Numbered from the stretch's first letter, positions 1-8,917 are shown. The stretch is 64,000 nucleotides of DNA from CAVTGO01 sp963734275 (GCA_963734275.1 CAVTGO010000001.1:55480-119479), one strand, 5' to 3'. Notes: generated by a model not told the origin, from the sequence alone. Translations and numbers: made by a program.

Positions 1-1
1 C

Positions 2-295
2 GACAACCCCACGAGGCGGGCGCGATGGGCCGCGGTGATCGGGATCGTCGGGTTCGTCGACGTGCCGATCGTGCATCTCTCGGTCGTCTGGTGGCGGTCC
101 CTGCACCAAGACGCCACCGTGCTTCGGCTGGGCGGCCCCGAGATCGAGGGCTCGATGCTGGCCGCCCTGCTCGTCGGCGTTGGGGCGTTCACGCTCGCGT
201 ACACCTACCTCGTGACCCTCCGGCTCCGCGTCGGCCGGCTCGAGGAGCGCGCGGCCCGCGAGGCGCTCTCGCCGATCGTGGGTGAGGAGCCCTGA
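2..295 (+). CDS. ccmC: Heme exporter protein CcmC, C-terminal fragment
   Basis: The reading frame is already open at base 2 and runs to a TGA at 293-295, so the gene starts outside the window. The visible 97 residues hold the CcmC signature: a GFVDVPIVHLSVVWW stretch followed by RSLHQ, then one long hydrophobic segment (GSMLAALLVGVGAFTLAYTYLV) and a short charged tail. CcmC works in the cytoplasmic membrane with CcmAB and CcmD to load heme onto CcmE for System I cytochrome c maturation; the conserved Trp-rich WWRSLHQ region belongs to its heme-handling loop. The stop overlaps the ATG of ccmD by one base, as in many ccm operons. The assignment is secure; only the missing N-terminal half is unknown. 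Confidence 0.9.
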   Translation, partial: DNPTRRARWAAVIGIVGFVDVPIVHLSVVWWRSLHQDATVLRLGGPEIEGSMLAALLVGVGAFTLAYTYLVTLRLRVGRLEERAAREALSPIVGEEP

Positions 296-435
296 TGGAG
301 ACCTACACCGGCTACGTCGTCGCCGGGTACGTGCTCACGGTGGCCGTGCTCGGGGGGTACACGCTCCGCCTGTTCGCCCGGGCGCGCGGGGCCCGGCGCC
401 GGGCTGAGGCGATCCGCGCGAAGCGCCGCGCTTAA
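295..435 (+). CDS. ccmD: CcmD-like small membrane protein
   Basis: This 46-residue ORF begins with an ATG that shares one base with the ccmC stop codon. It has a short polar start (METYTGYVVAGYVL), a single hydrophobic helix at about residues 8-27, and a strongly basic tail (RARGARRRAEAIRAKRRA). That architecture and its place straight after ccmC are exactly those of CcmD, the small subunit that helps release holo-CcmE from the CcmABC complex. Sequence conservation in CcmD is weak, so the call rests on size, topology and position. Its TAA stop overlaps the stop of the opposite-strand cytochrome gene in a palindromic TTAA at 432-435. Confidence 0.8.
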   Translation: METYTGYVVAGYVLTVAVLGGYTLRLFARARGARRRAEAIRAKRRA

Positions 436-3089
436 GCCGGGATCTGGATCGGCTCGGTCTCGTCCTGTCCGAACGAGCTCACGATCATCTGCTGCAGGAG
501 CCGGTCGCCGGTCAGCCCGTCGGGGTAGAAGCCGTCGAGCGCCTTCAGGAAGTAGGGAGGCAGATGCCTCAGGTGCATCTGCACCTTGACGATCACGTCC
601 TGTCCCCGGACCCCGCTGACGTCGAAGACGTACGCGAACTCCCTCTGCCGGTCGTCCTCGGGCGTCTGTGGGTTGTCGTACGGCTTGAGGGCGCCCATCG
701 TCTGCTGGTCCGCCACGCGCGCCTGCAGCTTCACGATGTCCGGCTCGAGCGACTGGTACGGCACCTCGACGAACTGGCCCGTGTCGTCCGGGTCGCCGTC
801 GGTCAGGATCTTCTGGAAGTTCGCGAGCCACGGATCGCAGTCCGTGAGCGCGGCCGCTGCCGCGATCGAGACGTTCTCGTTCTTCAGGAGCTTTCCGGCG
901 GCCGCGAAGTCGGCTCGGAAGGTGTCGGCGACCTGCCTCGGATCGCACGTCAGCAAGTCCTCGGCGGCCTTGCCGGGCTGCGACCAGTCGCCGCCGCTCG
1001 GCGGCGCGCCGGAGGAGCAGCCGGGGGTCGGGATGCCGTTCTGGCGGTCGATCAACCCGGTCCCCGGGTTCACGGGCAACAGGCAGAGCTGCTCGCCGTC
1101 GACCGTCTCGGCCGAGACCTCGAGCCACCACTGGCGAGCGAAGGCGAACCCGGTCGGGAAGTCGTGCCCGAGGACGTTGGCCCGCACGGTGATCACTGCC
1201 CGCAGCGCGTTGCGGCTCACGTCGCGCTGAAGGACCTCCGGCGTGATCGTGACCGCGCTCGAGATCAGCAGGTCGCGGGCGGTCAGCACCTCGCCGAGCG
1301 CGTCCTCGCCGCCGATGCCGAGGCCGGCGTAGTGGCCGGGCGAGAGGTCGTAGTCCACGCCGACGAACGTATGCGCGTGCCTCGGCCGGTCCTGGATAGA
1401 CAGCGGCCCGGGCGCATCGTCCACGGTCGGCTGGACCCCGAGGTCGGGCATGTGGCAGGTCTGGCAGGTCTCGTTCTGGAACTCCGTCGACTGCACGAAG
1501 TCCTCCCACTCGTCGAACGTGGTCTGCAGGACCAGGTCCTCGATCTTCGTGCTGCCGTCGACGTCGAGGTCGGCCACGCCGTCGCCGTCGTCGTCGATCT
1601 CCTCGAGCTCGTTCTCGTCGAGCACGCCGTCCTCGTCGAGATCGCTCGTCGCGGCCTCCTCCCCCTGGAGCCCGCTCGTCTCGCCGAGCTCGTCGACGAC
1701 CGGCGAGAAGCCGTCGCCGTCGAGGTCCACCTTCACGTTGTGGCACGCCCCGCACAGCTGGTACGTGCCCTCGACGGGGTCCGAGAAGAACCCGACGTCC
1801 ACCTGGTGCTCGGGGACCGGCAGCGGCGGGTCGCCGGGCATCGGCGGGTTGAACACCGTCCCGAAGGACCGCGTCCCCGCGCGGGCGACCGGGAAGAGGT
1901 CCCCGGCACCGCGGCCTTCGCCAGGGATCTCGCTGACCGTGTGGCAGGTCCAGCAGGTCACGCCCTCGGACAGGACCTCGGCGCCCCCGTCCTCGCCCGG
2001 GAGCGGGAACGTGTCGCTCGGTTCGAGGATCGTGCCGATCGGCGCGTGGCAGTTCGTGCAGATCTGGCCGATCGCCGGGTCCTCCTTGAGGGCGAGCGCG
2101 GTCTGGGCGACGGTCGTCGCGCTCGTCTGCGCCACCGAGTGCACCGCCGTCGACCACTCGCGGACGATCTCGCTGTGGCAGTCGGCGCACTGCGCCGACG
2201 ACGGGAACTCGTCGGCCTCGTTCGCGAAGACCTTCTTCGTCACGCCGAGCACGTCGAAGATGTGGATCGCGACCACGACGCCGAGGATCACGGCGAGCGG
2301 GAGGTGGGCGACCTTCCAGCGCTGCAGCAGCTTGTGGTAGCGCTCCTGCTTCGGTTCGCGACCCCGGTACCGGTCGCGGCGCTCGGCGAGCGCCTTCAAC
2401 TCGGCCCACGTCCCCTGCTCCTCGACCGAGAGGCTGGCGGCCTGGGCGTCGAGGTCGGCGATCGCCGCCACGCCCGCCAGCCGGAGCTCCACGAGCTGGC
2501 GCAACAGGTCCGAGGAGCCGGCGATCGCCTTCTCGATCTCCACCTCGATCTGCTCGAGGCGCGAGCGCGTGTCCTTCACCGACAGGTTCCCGACCTTGGC
2601 GGCCACGCGCTTCGGCACCGTCTGGTACACGATCCGCCACGCGATCCCCGAGAGCACCAGGATCAACAGCACGACCAATGCGATCTTGCCCGTCGAGATG
2701 CGAGCGTTCATCGGGTAGAGCCACCAGTGGACCAGGACCGCGAACGCCGCGAGTAGACCCATCCACACGTGTGCCTTCAGCCAGACCATCATGGTTCCGG
2801 GCAGGTGCTCCTGGAGCGCGCGGCGGCGCTTGCGCGCCGAGTAGAGCGCGACCAGCACCATGAGCACGACCGCGAACGAGCCGACGCTCGCGATCGCGAG
2901 GAACGCTTGGTCCGGGTCGCCACCCGAGTCCTGCGCGCTCTCCAGCATCGAGAGGGCGAGCGTGACGACGGCCCCCCCGAGCAGCCCCGCGAGGATCATC
3001 CACGGCCACGGACGCTCGAAGAGCCTCTTGGGCCGAACCGGCCTCGCGCCGGCCTTGGCCCGTGGTCCTTTCGGCTTGGCGTCGCTCAC
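432..3089 (-). CDS. Membrane-anchored pentaheme cytochrome c with b-heme-like N-terminal domain
   Basis: The 885-residue product has five CXXCH heme c motifs, at residues 301-305, 344-348, 379-383, 446-450 and 542-546. The N-terminal third has about five hydrophobic segments (roughly 30-50, 64-84, 105-125, 135-155, 260-280). His107/His121 and His262/His276 sit 14 apart in two of these helices, an arrangement that could bind two stacked b hemes. A charged coiled-coil-like stretch lies at 170-250. Asp-rich loops resembling EF-hand calcium sites (DLDGDGFSPVVDE at 455-467, and 483-512) separate hemes 4 and 5. It is likely to move electrons from the quinone pool to an extracytoplasmic acceptor, which cannot be named. 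The start overlaps the stop of the upstream FeS gene by 4 nt. Heme attachment would need the flanking Ccm proteins. Confidence 0.85.
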   Translation of the reverse strand: MSDAKPKGPRAKAGARPVRPKRLFERPWPWMILAGLLGGAVVTLALSMLESAQDSGGDPDQAFLAIASVGSFAVVLMVLVALYSARKRRRALQEHLPGTMMVWLKAHVWMGLLAAFAVLVHWWLYPMNARISTGKIALVVLLILVLSGIAWRIVYQTVPKRVAAKVGNLSVKDTRSRLEQIEVEIEKAIAGSSDLLRQLVELRLAGVAAIADLDAQAASLSVEEQGTWAELKALAERRDRYRGREPKQERYHKLLQRWKVAHLPLAVILGVVVAIHIFDVLGVTKKVFANEADEFPSSAQCADCHSEIVREWSTAVHSVAQTSATTVAQTALALKEDPAIGQICTNCHAPIGTILEPSDTFPLPGEDGGAEVLSEGVTCWTCHTVSEIPGEGRGAGDLFPVARAGTRSFGTVFNPPMPGDPPLPVPEHQVDVGFFSDPVEGTYQLCGACHNVKVDLDGDGFSPVVDELGETSGLQGEEAATSDLDEDGVLDENELEEIDDDGDGVADLDVDGSTKIEDLVLQTTFDEWEDFVQSTEFQNETCQTCHMPDLGVQPTVDDAPGPLSIQDRPRHAHTFVGVDYDLSPGHYAGLGIGGEDALGEVLTARDLLISSAVTITPEVLQRDVSRNALRAVITVRANVLGHDFPTGFAFARQWWLEVSAETVDGEQLCLLPVNPGTGLIDRQNGIPTPGCSSGAPPSGGDWSQPGKAAEDLLTCDPRQVADTFRADFAAAGKLLKNENVSIAAAAALTDCDPWLANFQKILTDGDPDDTGQFVEVPYQSLEPDIVKLQARVADQQTMGALKPYDNPQTPEDDRQREFAYVFDVSGVRGQDVIVKVQMHLRHLPPYFLKALDGFYPDGLTGDRLLQQMIVSSFGQDETEPIQIPA

Positions 3090-4873
3090 GCCTCGGCCTT
3101 CTTCATCTCCAGGCCGATCAGAACGTCACCGCGACCGAAGACCTCGACGGGGTCAACGCGCATCGCCGCGCCGACGGGGCAGGCGTGCACGCACGCGTAG
3201 TAGTCGTAGCCGGCGCACAGGTCGCACTTCACCGCGATCTTCTGCGTGAAGCGCTCGGAGGCATCGGGGCTCTCGGGCTCCTCCTGCGACTTGCCTCGCG
3301 ACAGGAGTTTGGAGAACAGGCCTTCCTTCTGCAGTTCAAGCTCGTGCATCTGGATGTTGTCGTAGGGGCACCGCTCGGCGCAGGCGCCGCAGCCGATGCA
3401 ATTGTCCGGGACGATGCGGATCTCGCCGTCGGGCTCGCGGACGATGCCGTTCACCGAGCAGAGCAAGCAGACGGGGTCCTCGCAGTGGCGGCACGCCGAG
3501 GGGAAGAGCAGGGGCCCGAGCTGCAGCCCGGCGCGCTCCAGTCGTGAGTAGCCGTGGCGTCGCCCGCACGCGTCCACGCAGTTGTCGCAGTCGATGCAGA
3601 TCGACGTGTCGATCAGCAGGACCTCGTGGCCCTGCATCACGCCGCGGTCCAGCAGGCCCTCGAGGGACATCATCTGCGACGTGGCGCGGTCCTTGGGCGC
3701 CGGCCGCTGCGCGGCGCCGCCCATCGCGAGCACGACCTCCTCGGCCTGCGTCGCCTGCCCGATCAGCGTCTGGCGGAGCTCGGGGGCACGCTCCAGGAGC
3801 GCGGTCACGGCCGCCCCCGGGATCGTGACGATCTCGGCACGGGTGTTCGCCGACACCGAGGCGGACTGGAGCTGGTTGAAGAGCAACGCGACGCCTCCGA
3901 ACACGTCGCCCTCCCGGTAGTACTGGAGGACCCGCTCGTCCGCGCCGAACGTCCGGGCGACCCGCAGGAACCCGGTCCGGACCAGGTGCAGGTCGCCGGG
4001 CTGGTCGCCCTCGCGGAACACGACCTGCCCCGGGGTGAGCACCCGGAACTCCGCCTTCGACAGCAGGTCCTCGACGGCCGCCTCGGGGAGCGAGGCCAGC
4101 AGCGGGGAGCTCCTCGCGTGCGTCCAGATCGCCTTGCGCCGGTACAACTCGTCCATCGTCCGCTTGAACGACGCGGCTTCGCGCATCAGGCGGAACACGG
4201 TCGTCTTCGGGAACTCGACGACGGTGGCGGGCACCACAGCCGTGATCGTGTAGGACTCCTCCTGGTTACCCATCACGGCCATCTCGCCGTGGAACGATCC
4301 GGGCCCGAGGAGCAGGATCCGCGTGCGCTCCACGTCCGTGGACGACGCGGTCTGCTCGACGCTGCCGTCCACGATCACGAACAGCCGCTCGTGGAACTCG
4401 CCCTCGCGCGCGAGGACCTCGCCCGCGTCGAGCCGTCGGAGCGTCGCCGACTGCAGCATCCGCCGGATCGACGCGGGGTCCACACCCTCGAACAGCGGGA
4501 GCGAGGCGAGATGCTGCGCGAGTGCGTCGGTGGTCCATCCCGAGCCGGCGATGTCGGGGCCGACCTGCAGCGGCATCTCCCGGCCGGGCTCGACCTCCTC
4601 GACCTTCAGCTTGTTGTACAGGACGATGTCGGCTCGGTGCAGATCGGCCGGGCAGACGGGCACGCATTGCTGGCATTGCGTGCACGCCTGCACGAACCCG
4701 ATCACGTTCGCCGAGACGATCTGCTCCTCCAGGACCGCGTGGTTCAGCTCCGCGATCGTGACGCGTCGGGCCTCGGGGAGCGGGCATGCGAGCAGGCAGT
4801 CGTTGCAGCCGATGCACGCCATGATCTCCCGCTCCACCTCGTTGCGCAGGGCCTCGACGAAGTCCACGGCCAT
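3086..4873 (-). CDS. Multi-[4Fe-4S] electron-transfer protein with two inserted cyclic-nucleotide-binding domains
   Basis: The 595-residue product starts at the ATG at 4873, which overlaps the upstream stop as TGATG; a longer in-frame extension has no recognisable content and was not used. Residues 20-30 and 64-74 are two ferredoxin cysteine motifs (CIGCNDCLLAC, CTQCQQCVPVC). Two cNMP-binding folds follow at about 123-240 and 254-375. The C-terminal part (426-566) has four further cysteine groups (CIDCDNCVDAC, CRHCEDPVCLLC, CIGCGACAERC, and CDLC with CVHAC), the layout of HybA/NrfC-type electron-transfer subunits. The first cNMP fold keeps a GEMAV phosphate-cassette start but no Arg; the second has GGVAL and lacks Glu and Arg, so nucleotide binding is doubtful. 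Translationally coupled to both neighbours, it probably links the FAD/FHA protein to the pentaheme cytochrome. Confidence 0.85.
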   Translation of the reverse strand: MAVDFVEALRNEVEREIMACIGCNDCLLACPLPEARRVTIAELNHAVLEEQIVSANVIGFVQACTQCQQCVPVCPADLHRADIVLYNKLKVEEVEPGREMPLQVGPDIAGSGWTTDALAQHLASLPLFEGVDPASIRRMLQSATLRRLDAGEVLAREGEFHERLFVIVDGSVEQTASSTDVERTRILLLGPGSFHGEMAVMGNQEESYTITAVVPATVVEFPKTTVFRLMREAASFKRTMDELYRRKAIWTHARSSPLLASLPEAAVEDLLSKAEFRVLTPGQVVFREGDQPGDLHLVRTGFLRVARTFGADERVLQYYREGDVFGGVALLFNQLQSASVSANTRAEIVTIPGAAVTALLERAPELRQTLIGQATQAEEVVLAMGGAAQRPAPKDRATSQMMSLEGLLDRGVMQGHEVLLIDTSICIDCDNCVDACGRRHGYSRLERAGLQLGPLLFPSACRHCEDPVCLLCSVNGIVREPDGEIRIVPDNCIGCGACAERCPYDNIQMHELELQKEGLFSKLLSRGKSQEEPESPDASERFTQKIAVKCDLCAGYDYYACVHACPVGAAMRVDPVEVFGRGDVLIGLEMKKAEA

Positions 4874-7533
4874 CAGCCGACCTCCTCGAACCGCAGCACG
4901 ATGTCGCCGAGCTGGAGGACGGACCCGGGGTCGAGGGATACCTCGTTGTTGGCCTCGAGGAGACGGCCGTTCACCCTCGTCCCGTTCGTGCTGCCGAGAT
5001 CCACGATCGCCCACCCGGAGCCCCGCGGCCTGAGCCGGCAGTGCCGCCAGCTGACCGTGGACTCCGACAGCGCGATCTCGGCCTCGGGGTCGCGGCCGAG
5101 GACCACGGCGGGCGGGGTGAGCTTGAACGCGTTCCCGACCTGCGGTCCCGCCTCGACCACCACTCGGAACTTCGCGGGCCCCGCGGGAGGCACGCTCGGC
5201 GCGGGAGGCACGGCGCTCGGTGCCGGGGGCGTGCTCGGTGCGGGAGGTGCGGGGCTCGGTGGAGCGGCCGGCGGCGTGGGCGCGATCGCCTCGGGAGCGG
5301 CATCCGAGATCGGGGCCACGGGCGCGGCCGGCGGGCGGCCCTGCGCCGCTCGGAACGTCAGGTCGGTCTCGCCGATGTGGATCACGTCGCCATCCTCGAG
5401 CGGGTGCGGAACCGAGACCATCGCCCGGTTCACGTACGTGCCGTTCCGACTGCCGAGATCGCGCACGTAGAGCCGGCCCTCGTGCTCGGCGAGCTGCGCG
5501 TGGGTGGACGAGACCGCGGGGTCCTGCAGCGAGACGTCGGCGCCGGGATCACGCCCGATTGAGATCATCGGACCGAGGAGCTCGAACCGGCGCCCCCCGC
5601 CGTCGAGCGCCCCGAGGACGGTCGAGGCGGAGGTCGGGGCCGGCTCGTCGAGCGCGTCGGGCCGCATGAAGAGCCCGGAGACGGCGGGTCCGACCGGCGC
5701 CGGCGGGATGGCGGGCGTCACCTCGGCCGGGGTCGCCGCGGGCGGCCCGGACGGGATGGGTGTCGGCTGCCCGAACACGATCCGCGCCTCGCCGACGCGC
5801 ACCACGTCCCCGTCCTCGAGGAGGGTCGGCTCCGTGATCCTGCGGTCGCCCACGAACGTGCCGTTGCGGCTCCCGAGGTCGGCGAGCCGGTACGCGCCAT
5901 CCATGCGTCGCAACTCGGCATGGCTGCCCGAAACGAGCGGGTCGGCGATCACGAGGTCGTTCTGCGGCCCGCGTCCGATCCTCGCGACCTCGCCCAGCTC
6001 GACCGTCTGCCCGCCCTCGACCGACAGCGTCGCGCTCGGGCCGGGTCCGCCCGAAGGCGGCGCGGGCGGCTCGAGGACGGCGACGGGCGCCTGCACGGCG
6101 TCGGGCGCGCCGGGGAACAGCGAGGACGAGGCCATCGCCGAGGCGGCCGGGCGGGCGATCGCGCGGCTGAGCGGCGAGGGGATGTCCGGCGCCTTGAAGA
6201 GCCGCGAGAAGGTCGGCACCGCGCCACCCATCGCGAGGCTCCTCGTCGCCTGGAAGTCCTCGCCGCGCTGGGCGGCCATCCACGCCGGCAGATCGAAGGA
6301 GGGATCGAGCAACTGGTCGGCGACCTCGGAGACGTCCGTGCCGTCCTCGATCAGCTTCTTGAGCCGCAGCCCGTGGCGGCGGACGCGCTCGGAGCGGTGG
6401 CCGAGCAGGATCGCGCCGACGAGCTTGCCGTCGTTGATCACGAGCTTGCGGTACGCGATCGTGCCCTTGCCGCGCGGGAGGTCGGCGACGACGCGGTCGC
6501 CCTCGCCTTCGATCGTCCGTCCGAGCCCCGCGAAGTCCAGGTCGTACAGGCGCGTCGCGTTGTACATCACGCCGACGCGGTAGACGGTCTCGCTGCCGCC
6601 CATGTTGGAGCCGGCCACGCGCCCCTGCAGTCGGGCGGGCTCCCACAGGCCGAGGCCCCGGTGCTTGCCGATCAGCGGGTCGTAGACCTCCGCGATGTCG
6701 CCCGCCGCGTAGACGGTCGGGACGTTCGTCCGTAGGTGCTCGTCGACGGGGATCCCCTTGGTCACCGTCACGCCCGAGTCCTGGAGGAAGGCCGTGTTCA
6801 TCCGGATCCCGATCGCGGCGCAGACGAGCTGGCAGTCCACCTTCTGCCCCGAGTGCTTGAGCTGGACGGCCGCCACATGGCCCTTCTTGTCGCCCAGGAC
6901 CTCGCCGACCTCCTCGTCCATCCGCAGGTCGCAGCCGAACGCCCGCAGCCGCGACGCCACGAGGTCCGAGCCGGTCTTGTCGAGGACGCCGGCCATGAAG
7001 TCGCGCCCGCGCAGGACGTAGGTGACGTCCGCGCCTCGGGCCCGGAGCCCCTGCGCCCACTCGAGCGCGAGCGGACCACCACCGATCACGACGGCGCGCC
7101 TCACGCGGCCCGAGCGAAGGTCTTCCATGAAGCTGCGCGCGTCCTGCATCGTCCGCATCGTCATGACGCCCTGGAGCTCCGAGCCGGTGAACGGGGGCGG
7201 GTTCGGGCTCGAGCCGGCGGCGATGCACAGCCGATCGAACGCCACCGGAGGGCCGCCGCTCGCCAGGGCGAGGCGGCCGTTCGCGGCGTCGACCGCCGCG
7301 ACCCGCGCCAGGACGCGTTGGATCTTGTTGCGAGCGTAGAAATCGGGCGGGACGGCGAACAGCTGGTCATCGCGCAGCTCGCCGATCAGGTAATTGGTGA
7401 GCGCCGCCCGGTAGTACGCGGCATTCGGATCGTCCGAGTAGACGGAGATACGGCCGTTCGGGTCTCGCCGCCGGATGTACTGTGCCGCAGTCGTGCCCGC
7501 CGCTCCGTCGCCGATCACGACGTACTCGGTCAC
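4873..7533 (-). CDS. FAD/NAD(P)-dependent oxidoreductase fused to three FHA domains
   Basis: The 886-residue product has two parts. Residues 1-400 form a pyridine-nucleotide-disulfide-type oxidoreductase of the NirB/rubredoxin-reductase kind, with an FAD-binding VVIGDGAAG near the N-terminus, a second dinucleotide site VVIGGGPLALEWA at about 148-160 and a TVYAAGDIAE motif at 273-282. Three FHA domains follow at about 502-590, 645-728 and 788-883, each with GR near its start and an S(R/T)NGT motif (SRNGT, SRNGT, STNGT), separated by Pro/Ala-rich linkers. FHA domains bind phosphothreonine, so this subunit could be recruited or regulated by Ser/Thr kinases; no kinase gene is visible here. It heads the three-gene redox run and lies 57 bp downstream of ccmI. 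The fusion itself is clear; the electron acceptor is inferred to be the downstream FeS protein. Confidence 0.88.
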   Translation of the reverse strand: MTEYVVIGDGAAGTTAAQYIRRRDPNGRISVYSDDPNAAYYRAALTNYLIGELRDDQLFAVPPDFYARNKIQRVLARVAAVDAANGRLALASGGPPVAFDRLCIAAGSSPNPPPFTGSELQGVMTMRTMQDARSFMEDLRSGRVRRAVVIGGGPLALEWAQGLRARGADVTYVLRGRDFMAGVLDKTGSDLVASRLRAFGCDLRMDEEVGEVLGDKKGHVAAVQLKHSGQKVDCQLVCAAIGIRMNTAFLQDSGVTVTKGIPVDEHLRTNVPTVYAAGDIAEVYDPLIGKHRGLGLWEPARLQGRVAGSNMGGSETVYRVGVMYNATRLYDLDFAGLGRTIEGEGDRVVADLPRGKGTIAYRKLVINDGKLVGAILLGHRSERVRRHGLRLKKLIEDGTDVSEVADQLLDPSFDLPAWMAAQRGEDFQATRSLAMGGAVPTFSRLFKAPDIPSPLSRAIARPAASAMASSSLFPGAPDAVQAPVAVLEPPAPPSGGPGPSATLSVEGGQTVELGEVARIGRGPQNDLVIADPLVSGSHAELRRMDGAYRLADLGSRNGTFVGDRRITEPTLLEDGDVVRVGEARIVFGQPTPIPSGPPAATPAEVTPAIPPAPVGPAVSGLFMRPDALDEPAPTSASTVLGALDGGGRRFELLGPMISIGRDPGADVSLQDPAVSSTHAQLAEHEGRLYVRDLGSRNGTYVNRAMVSVPHPLEDGDVIHIGETDLTFRAAQGRPPAAPVAPISDAAPEAIAPTPPAAPPSPAPPAPSTPPAPSAVPPAPSVPPAGPAKFRVVVEAGPQVGNAFKLTPPAVVLGRDPEAEIALSESTVSWRHCRLRPRGSGWAIVDLGSTNGTRVNGRLLEANNEVSLDPGSVLQLGDIVLRFEEVG

Positions 7534-7590
7534 ACGAACAGCTCCCTCAGCCGGCGGACCCCGGGAGTTTCCCCCAGGGTGCCCGGCGAA

Positions 7591-8504
7591 TCAAGTCGAG
7601 CCCTGGTCCCCCCGACCGGCGAGGGCGGCCTCGGCCTGCAGGATCAACCCCTCGACGTTGCCTCGCGCGGACCCGAACGGCGCGGCGTCGAGGTACCCCT
7701 CGAACGCTACGATCGCCTCCCGCGGCCGGTCGAGGCCCTCCAGCAGGATCACGCCCCTGATCAGCAGCGCCTCGGGATAGGCCGGGTCCGTCGCCAGCGC
7801 CCGGTCGACCGACGCGAGGGCCTCCTCGATCCGACCGCCGCCGTACAGGATCAGACCGACGTGGGCGTGGGCCTCGGCGTCGTCGGGATCGAGCTCCAGG
7901 GCCACGGCGTATTCCTCGAGCGCCTCGTCGGCCCGGCCGAGGTCCAGGTAGCGATGCGCGAGATCCAGCCGCGCCGCCACGTCGTCCGGGTGCTCGCGCA
8001 CGCGCTGCTCGAAGAACGCGAGCGGATCCTCCGCCGAGGCGGTCGGACCGGAGGGTCTCGCGGCCACCGAGCTCGAGTCCCGCACGAGCGCCGCGACGAT
8101 CATCGCGAGCACCGTCCCGCCGACCAGGACGCCGACCGCCCACGCGGGGACCTTCCGAGGTCCGAGCGCGGGCCGCGGTCCGTCCGCGGCCTCCTCGGCC
8201 GGCGCGAGCGACCCGGCTCGCGCCGTCGGGCGCTCTCGCCGTTCGATCGCTCCGGCGAGCTTGGTCATCCGGCCATCGGTCTCCTCGCGGAGGCGAACGT
8301 ACGCGGGCTCGTCGAGCGCACCCGACTCGTGCGCCTCCTCGAGGTCCGCCAGCGAGCGCTCGAGCGCCAGCCGGCTGGTCCTCGAGCGGGTCGCCGACGG
8401 CTTCCGTCGATACGGGCTCGCGGACGAGGAACCCGGCCGCGACGCCCGCGGCGGCGATCAGCACGAGCGACGGCGACGGCGAGCGCGATGGCCAGCGGGC
8501 TCAC
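7591..8504 (-). CDS. ccmI: CcmI/CycH-like TPR protein, frameshifted
   Basis: The best start is the GTG at 8504 that overlaps the ccmH stop (GTGA). The protein would read VSPLAIALAVAV (membrane segment), then a linker with LERSLADLEEAHESGALDEPAY, typical of the CcmI N-terminus, a second membrane segment (VPAWAVGVLVGGTVLAMIVAAL) and a TPR region with about four repeats ending at the stop near 7591. Two breaks in frame are needed, near 8467 and near 8378, so only the last 225 residues are uninterrupted. CcmI presents apocytochrome to the CcmFH heme ligase. The reading on both sides of the breaks is so typical that sequencing error is more likely than decay. Confidence 0.72.
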
Positions 8505-8917
8505 GCAGGCTCCTCCTGTGGCGGCGGCCGGCGCCGCACGAACGACCACCAGGCGGCGGCGCCGACGACCGCGCCGACCAGCGGGACGAGCCACGGCAGC
8601 AGGTTCAGCCCGCTCCTCGTCGGCGCGAGCAGGACCCACTCGCCGTAACGCTCGACGAAGAACGCGCGGACCTCGTCGTCGGTAGCGCCGTCCCCGAGCC
8701 GCGCCGCGATCTCCGAGCGCATCTCGCCCGCCAGGCGCGAGGGCGAGTCCGCCACCGACAGGTTCTGACACACGGGACACCGCAGCTCGGACGCGATGTC
8801 GCGCACCCGGTCGTCGAGCGTCCGCGGCTCGTCGCCGCCCGACGCGAGCGTCGCGGCTCCGGCCACGATCGCGACGGCGGACGCGAGCAGCAGGAGCGAC
8901 CGGGTCACGCGGCTCAC
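8501..8917 (-). CDS. ccmH: Cytochrome c maturation protein CcmH
   Basis: The GTG at 8917 overlaps the ccmG stop by 4 nt and opens a protein of about 138 residues. It has an N-terminal signal/anchor (SLLLLASAVAIVAGAATLA), then RVRDIASELRCPVCQNLSVADS with the redox-active LRCxxCQ motif that defines CcmH/CcmL. The helical region GEMRSEIAARLGDGATDDEV and a C-terminal helix (LLPWLVPLVGAVVGAAAWW) follow. CcmH keeps apocytochrome cysteines reduced on the outer side of the membrane. Its own frame is intact although the genes on both sides are broken by indels. Confidence 0.9.
   Translation of the reverse strand: MSRVTRSLLLLASAVAIVAGAATLASGGDEPRTLDDRVRDIASELRCPVCQNLSVADSPSRLAGEMRSEIAARLGDGATDDEVRAFFVERYGEWVLLAPTRSGLNLLPWLVPLVGAVVGAAAWWSFVRRRPPPQEEPA

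Noticed and set aside
564..2756. A 730-residue plus-strand frame antisense to the cytochrome gene
   Set aside because: His/Arg/Val-rich shadow without domains; opposite the true gene.
205..3009. A 934-residue open frame on the minus strand over the pentaheme cytochrome gene
   Set aside because: It is Arg/Gly/Pro-rich, typical of an out-of-frame reading of high-GC coding DNA, and overlaps a gene with five clear heme motifs.
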